NCBI GenBank assembly: GCA_002455375.1
Contig: DKKR01000010.1
Span: 1-24,426 of the forward strand
Direction of reading: 5' to 3'
DNA length: 24,426 nucleotides
Source of the DNA: Bacteroidetes bacterium UBA6661
Lineage (GTDB): Bacteria > Bacteroidota > Bacteroidia > AKYH767-A > OLB10
The translations under genes were made by a program, and so were the position numbers. The notes beneath the pieces were generated by a model, which saw only the letters and a list, made by a program, of their open reading frames with translations, made no database searches and had not been told where the DNA came from. Of this stretch, positions 22,622 through 24,426 are shown piece after piece. Each line of letters starts with the position of its first letter. The stretch's first letter is position 1.

Positions 22622-24325
22622 TCAATTGCTTTTTCTTTTTGCTTTATGCAGATTTAATGGTAATAATAATTCCATTGTTGTTCCTACACCTTTTATACTT
22701 TTTAAAACTTTTATTTCTCCATTATGTGCATGTGCAATTGCTTTTACAATTGATAACCCTATGCCATAACCTTTAACATCATGTATATTACCTGTTCCTG
22801 CCCGATAAAATTTTTCAAAAATATTTTTCTGAACCTCACGACTCATCCCAATCCCATTATCAGAAATAAGTAAGCGAATGTTATTTTGAATATTTTCTGT
22901 AGCGATAGAAATTATAGGGTTTGCAGGAGTGTATTTAATGGCATTATCAAGAAGGTTGATGATTGAATTAAAAATAAAATCATAATCGCCTAACAGATGA
23001 TATTGAGCTGCATTCAAATTGGTTTCTATTTTGCCTCCTTTTACTTCAACCTGTAGTTTTATCTGTTCAATAGCCTTTTGTATCATTTCGTGTATATCAA
23101 ATTCAACCAGGTTGAGATTGATATGCTTTCGGTCAAACAATGCCAGTTGCAGTATATTTTCTACATGTTTGTGCATTCTTTGATTTTCTTCTTTAATAAT
23201 ATTCATATAGCGATGTACACTTTCAGTATTTTTTGAAACAGCAGGGCTGTTCACAGCATCGGTTGCTAATGAAATTGTTGCAATTGGTGTCTTGAATTCA
23301 TGAGTCATGTTATTGATAAAATCATTTTTAATATCAGACAATTTTTTCTGTCGGAAAATAGTGTATATTGTAAAACTAAACCCAAATAACATCACTAAAA
23401 TAAATAGTGACGAACTAATAAGCATGACCCACATTGTGGAAAGTACATACGATAAACTTTGTGGAAAATGGAGTGAGAGTAAAATAGGTTTAGCAAGTAA
23501 GTCGTTGGGGAACAAATCTGTCTTATAACGACTTTTTAATAGTGCATTTTTGTTTTCAGGCGAGTTGGTTGACATGATTTTGTTTTCGCCAACATTGATA
23601 ACACCAAATTGATATGGCGTTGTTATTCCTCTATTTGAAAGTTCTGTTTTTAAGATTGAATCAAGTTGAAAAGGTTTAATTCTGTCTTCAATAGTTTTTT
23701 CATCTGAGATAAATTCAAAAGCCAGATTCTGCATCACTTTATTCCAGCTGTTAATTTTAGCTTCAATTTTTGCACGTTGTTTTTCCAGTATATCGGCTTT
23801 AAGCGATAGAAATTTAACTGCATTGTGTGTGTTGGATTTTGAAGAATCGTCTAAGGTTATTTCCTGACGATTATGCCTTATTGTAATTTTTCTGCCGCCA
23901 CTATATTTAATTTCCATTTTAATAAAGTCATTGTTGTAGTCATCCTGATTATAAAAGTCAGGAGGCAATGGTGGCTCCATAGGGGGCGTAGGTCGAATTG
24001 AGGTTTCCGGAGCAAGTCTATTTACAATGGAGTTTTCTGTTGTTGAATCCAATCCTTGCCATTCCTGATCCAACATTTTACGTTCTCTGAAAAGCGAAAA
24101 AATTGAATCGTTATTGATTGTTACAAAACTATTGCTGAAAATATTAAATGCTTCTTTTTTTTCAAGCTTAATTGCTACTGCAGTCAAAGCATCATTTACT
24201 CTCTGATTGAATTGTTGCTCTTTAAGATGATAGTCATGCAAAATCCAGTTTACCTGCATAGCAATGATGCCTATGAGTGCTATTGCCATACAAGCAGAAA
24301 GTATGATGATCTTATTCTTATTCAT
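22622..24325 (-). CDS. Sensor histidine kinase, RprX-like, partner of the RprY-like regulator
   Basis: A 567-aa kinase from ATG 24325. TM1 ~5-27 (IIILSACMAIALIGIIAM), a large periplasmic domain (~28-290) with a Pro-rich stretch (RPTPPMEPPLPPDFY), TM2 ~294-323 (TMWVMLISSSLFILVMLF), then DHp directly after the membrane (DFINNMTHEFKTPIATIS, H342) and HATPase (NLLDNAIKYTP, DNGIGMSREVQ, GYGIGLSIVKAIAHAHNG). There is no HAMP domain, as in RprX. The TTG at 24334 is part of the TAAATTTG promoter box, so it is not the start. The gene is first in a two-gene unit with the regulator 34 bp downstream. The stimulus is unknown. Confidence 0.92.
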   Translation of the reverse strand: MNKNKIIILSACMAIALIGIIAMQVNWILHDYHLKEQQFNQRVNDALTAVAIKLEKKEAFNIFSNSFVTINNDSIFSLFRERKMLDQEWQGLDSTTENSIVNRLAPETSIRPTPPMEPPLPPDFYNQDDYNNDFIKMEIKYSGGRKITIRHNRQEITLDDSSKSNTHNAVKFLSLKADILEKQRAKIEAKINSWNKVMQNLAFEFISDEKTIEDRIKPFQLDSILKTELSNRGITTPYQFGVINVGENKIMSTNSPENKNALLKSRYKTDLFPNDLLAKPILLSLHFPQSLSYVLSTMWVMLISSSLFILVMLFGFSFTIYTIFRQKKLSDIKNDFINNMTHEFKTPIATISLATDAVNSPAVSKNTESVHRYMNIIKEENQRMHKHVENILQLALFDRKHINLNLVEFDIHEMIQKAIEQIKLQVEVKGGKIETNLNAAQYHLLGDYDFIFNSIINLLDNAIKYTPANPIISIATENIQNNIRLLISDNGIGMSREVQKNIFEKFYRAGTGNIHDVKGYGIGLSIVKAIAHAHNGEIKVLKSIKGVGTTMELLLPLNLHKAKRKSN

Positions 24326-24331
24326 TATATG

Positions 24332-24339
24332 CAAATTTA
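24332..24339 (-). promoter_or_regulatory. -7 box (TAAATTTG) of the rprXY-like operon
   Basis: An exact TAnnTTTG match ending 6 bp before the ATG on the minus strand; a TTG lies 16 bp upstream, slightly closer than usual. The message should be nearly leaderless. The phased TTTAA units start inside this box and continue upstream. Confidence 0.5.
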
Positions 24340-24391
24340 AAATTCTTTAACACAGCAAAATCCTGTTTAACTTATTTTAACCCTGTTTAAT
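24336..24391. promoter_or_regulatory. Phased TTTAA array (10-bp period), candidate operator upstream of rprX-like gene
   Basis: TTTAA occurs at 24336, 24346, 24366, 24376 and 24386, all in the same 10-bp register, with only 24356 missing. Three copies are TTTAAC (24346, 24366, 24376). CCTGTTTAA is repeated exactly at 24362 and 24382. OmpR/PhoB-family dimers bind direct repeats about one helical turn apart, so this is a good candidate for autoregulation by the RprY-like protein; that is inference. Confidence 0.5.
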
Positions 24392-24426
24392 GTGCTATTG
24401 ATTGATGATTGATTCCGTTGTTTTAA

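Noticed and set aside
24398..24415. ATTGATTGATGATTGATT short tandem motif at the right edge
   Set aside because: Low-complexity run of four-base units, too short to separate from chance in AT-rich intergenic DNA, and its context is cut by the window end.
1..24426. CRISPR arrays, IS elements, integrases, tRNA or rRNA genes
   Set aside because: No repeated 20-40 bp units with spacers, no transposase or integrase motifs, and no tRNA-like cloverleaf or rRNA segments were found by reading; absence by eye is not proof.

Overview
The window looks like an ordinary chromosomal segment of a Bacteroidota bacterium (AT-rich, Flavobacteriia/Chitinophagia/Sphingobacteriia-like). Four things support this: a bacillithiol synthase (BshC), a TonB-dependent receptor with a carboxypeptidase-regulatory-like N-terminus, an RprX/RprY-type two-component pair, and Bacteroidota-type promoter boxes (TAnnTTTG, in two cases with an upstream TTG at N19-20). 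Start codons mostly lack Shine-Dalgarno sequences and often sit in A-rich leaders or directly behind the -7 box. I see no rRNA, tRNA, CRISPR array, IS element, integrase or phage gene.

Layout. 1-1452: 3' part of bshC, cut by the left edge. 1459-5936 (-): a fatty-acid beta-oxidation block in the order fadN-like bifunctional enzyme, exported MORN-repeat protein, fadA-like thiolase. 6044-7213: divergent SixA-type phosphatase and YkgJ-type cysteine-cluster protein. 7228-9966: PAS sensor kinase plus a small unknown protein on the minus strand, divergent from a single-domain response regulator. 10109-12441: OafA-type acyltransferase converging with an alpha-oxoamine synthase (sphingolipid/sulfonolipid-type chemistry possible), with a 4-bp overlap. 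12520-14456 (-): paaG-paaH pair, translationally coupled. 14488-14989: decayed OmpR/PhoB-type response-regulator pseudogene. 15012-18014 (-): small Cys-rich membrane/exported protein, TonB-dependent receptor and exported HMA metallochaperone, a likely metal (copper?) module. 18089-19297 (+): O-methyltransferase and a small lipoprotein. 19302-21762 (-): secreted Cys protein and TPR sensor kinase. 21880-24325 (-): RprX/RprY-like kinase-regulator pair.

Two themes run through the window. One is acyl-CoA and lipid metabolism (fadN/fadA, paaG/paaH, the oxoamine synthase, the acyltransferase). The other is phospho-signalling (three sensor kinases, two intact response regulators, one dead regulator and a SixA phosphohistidine phosphatase). 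The most notable signals are a 10-bp phased TTTAA array upstream of the rprX-like gene, the three-gene Cys-pair metal operon, the multiply broken response regulator, the MORN protein inside a fad operon, and several promoters whose -7 box lies so close to the ATG that the mRNA should be leaderless or nearly so. I find no clearly new multi-gene defence or mobile system.
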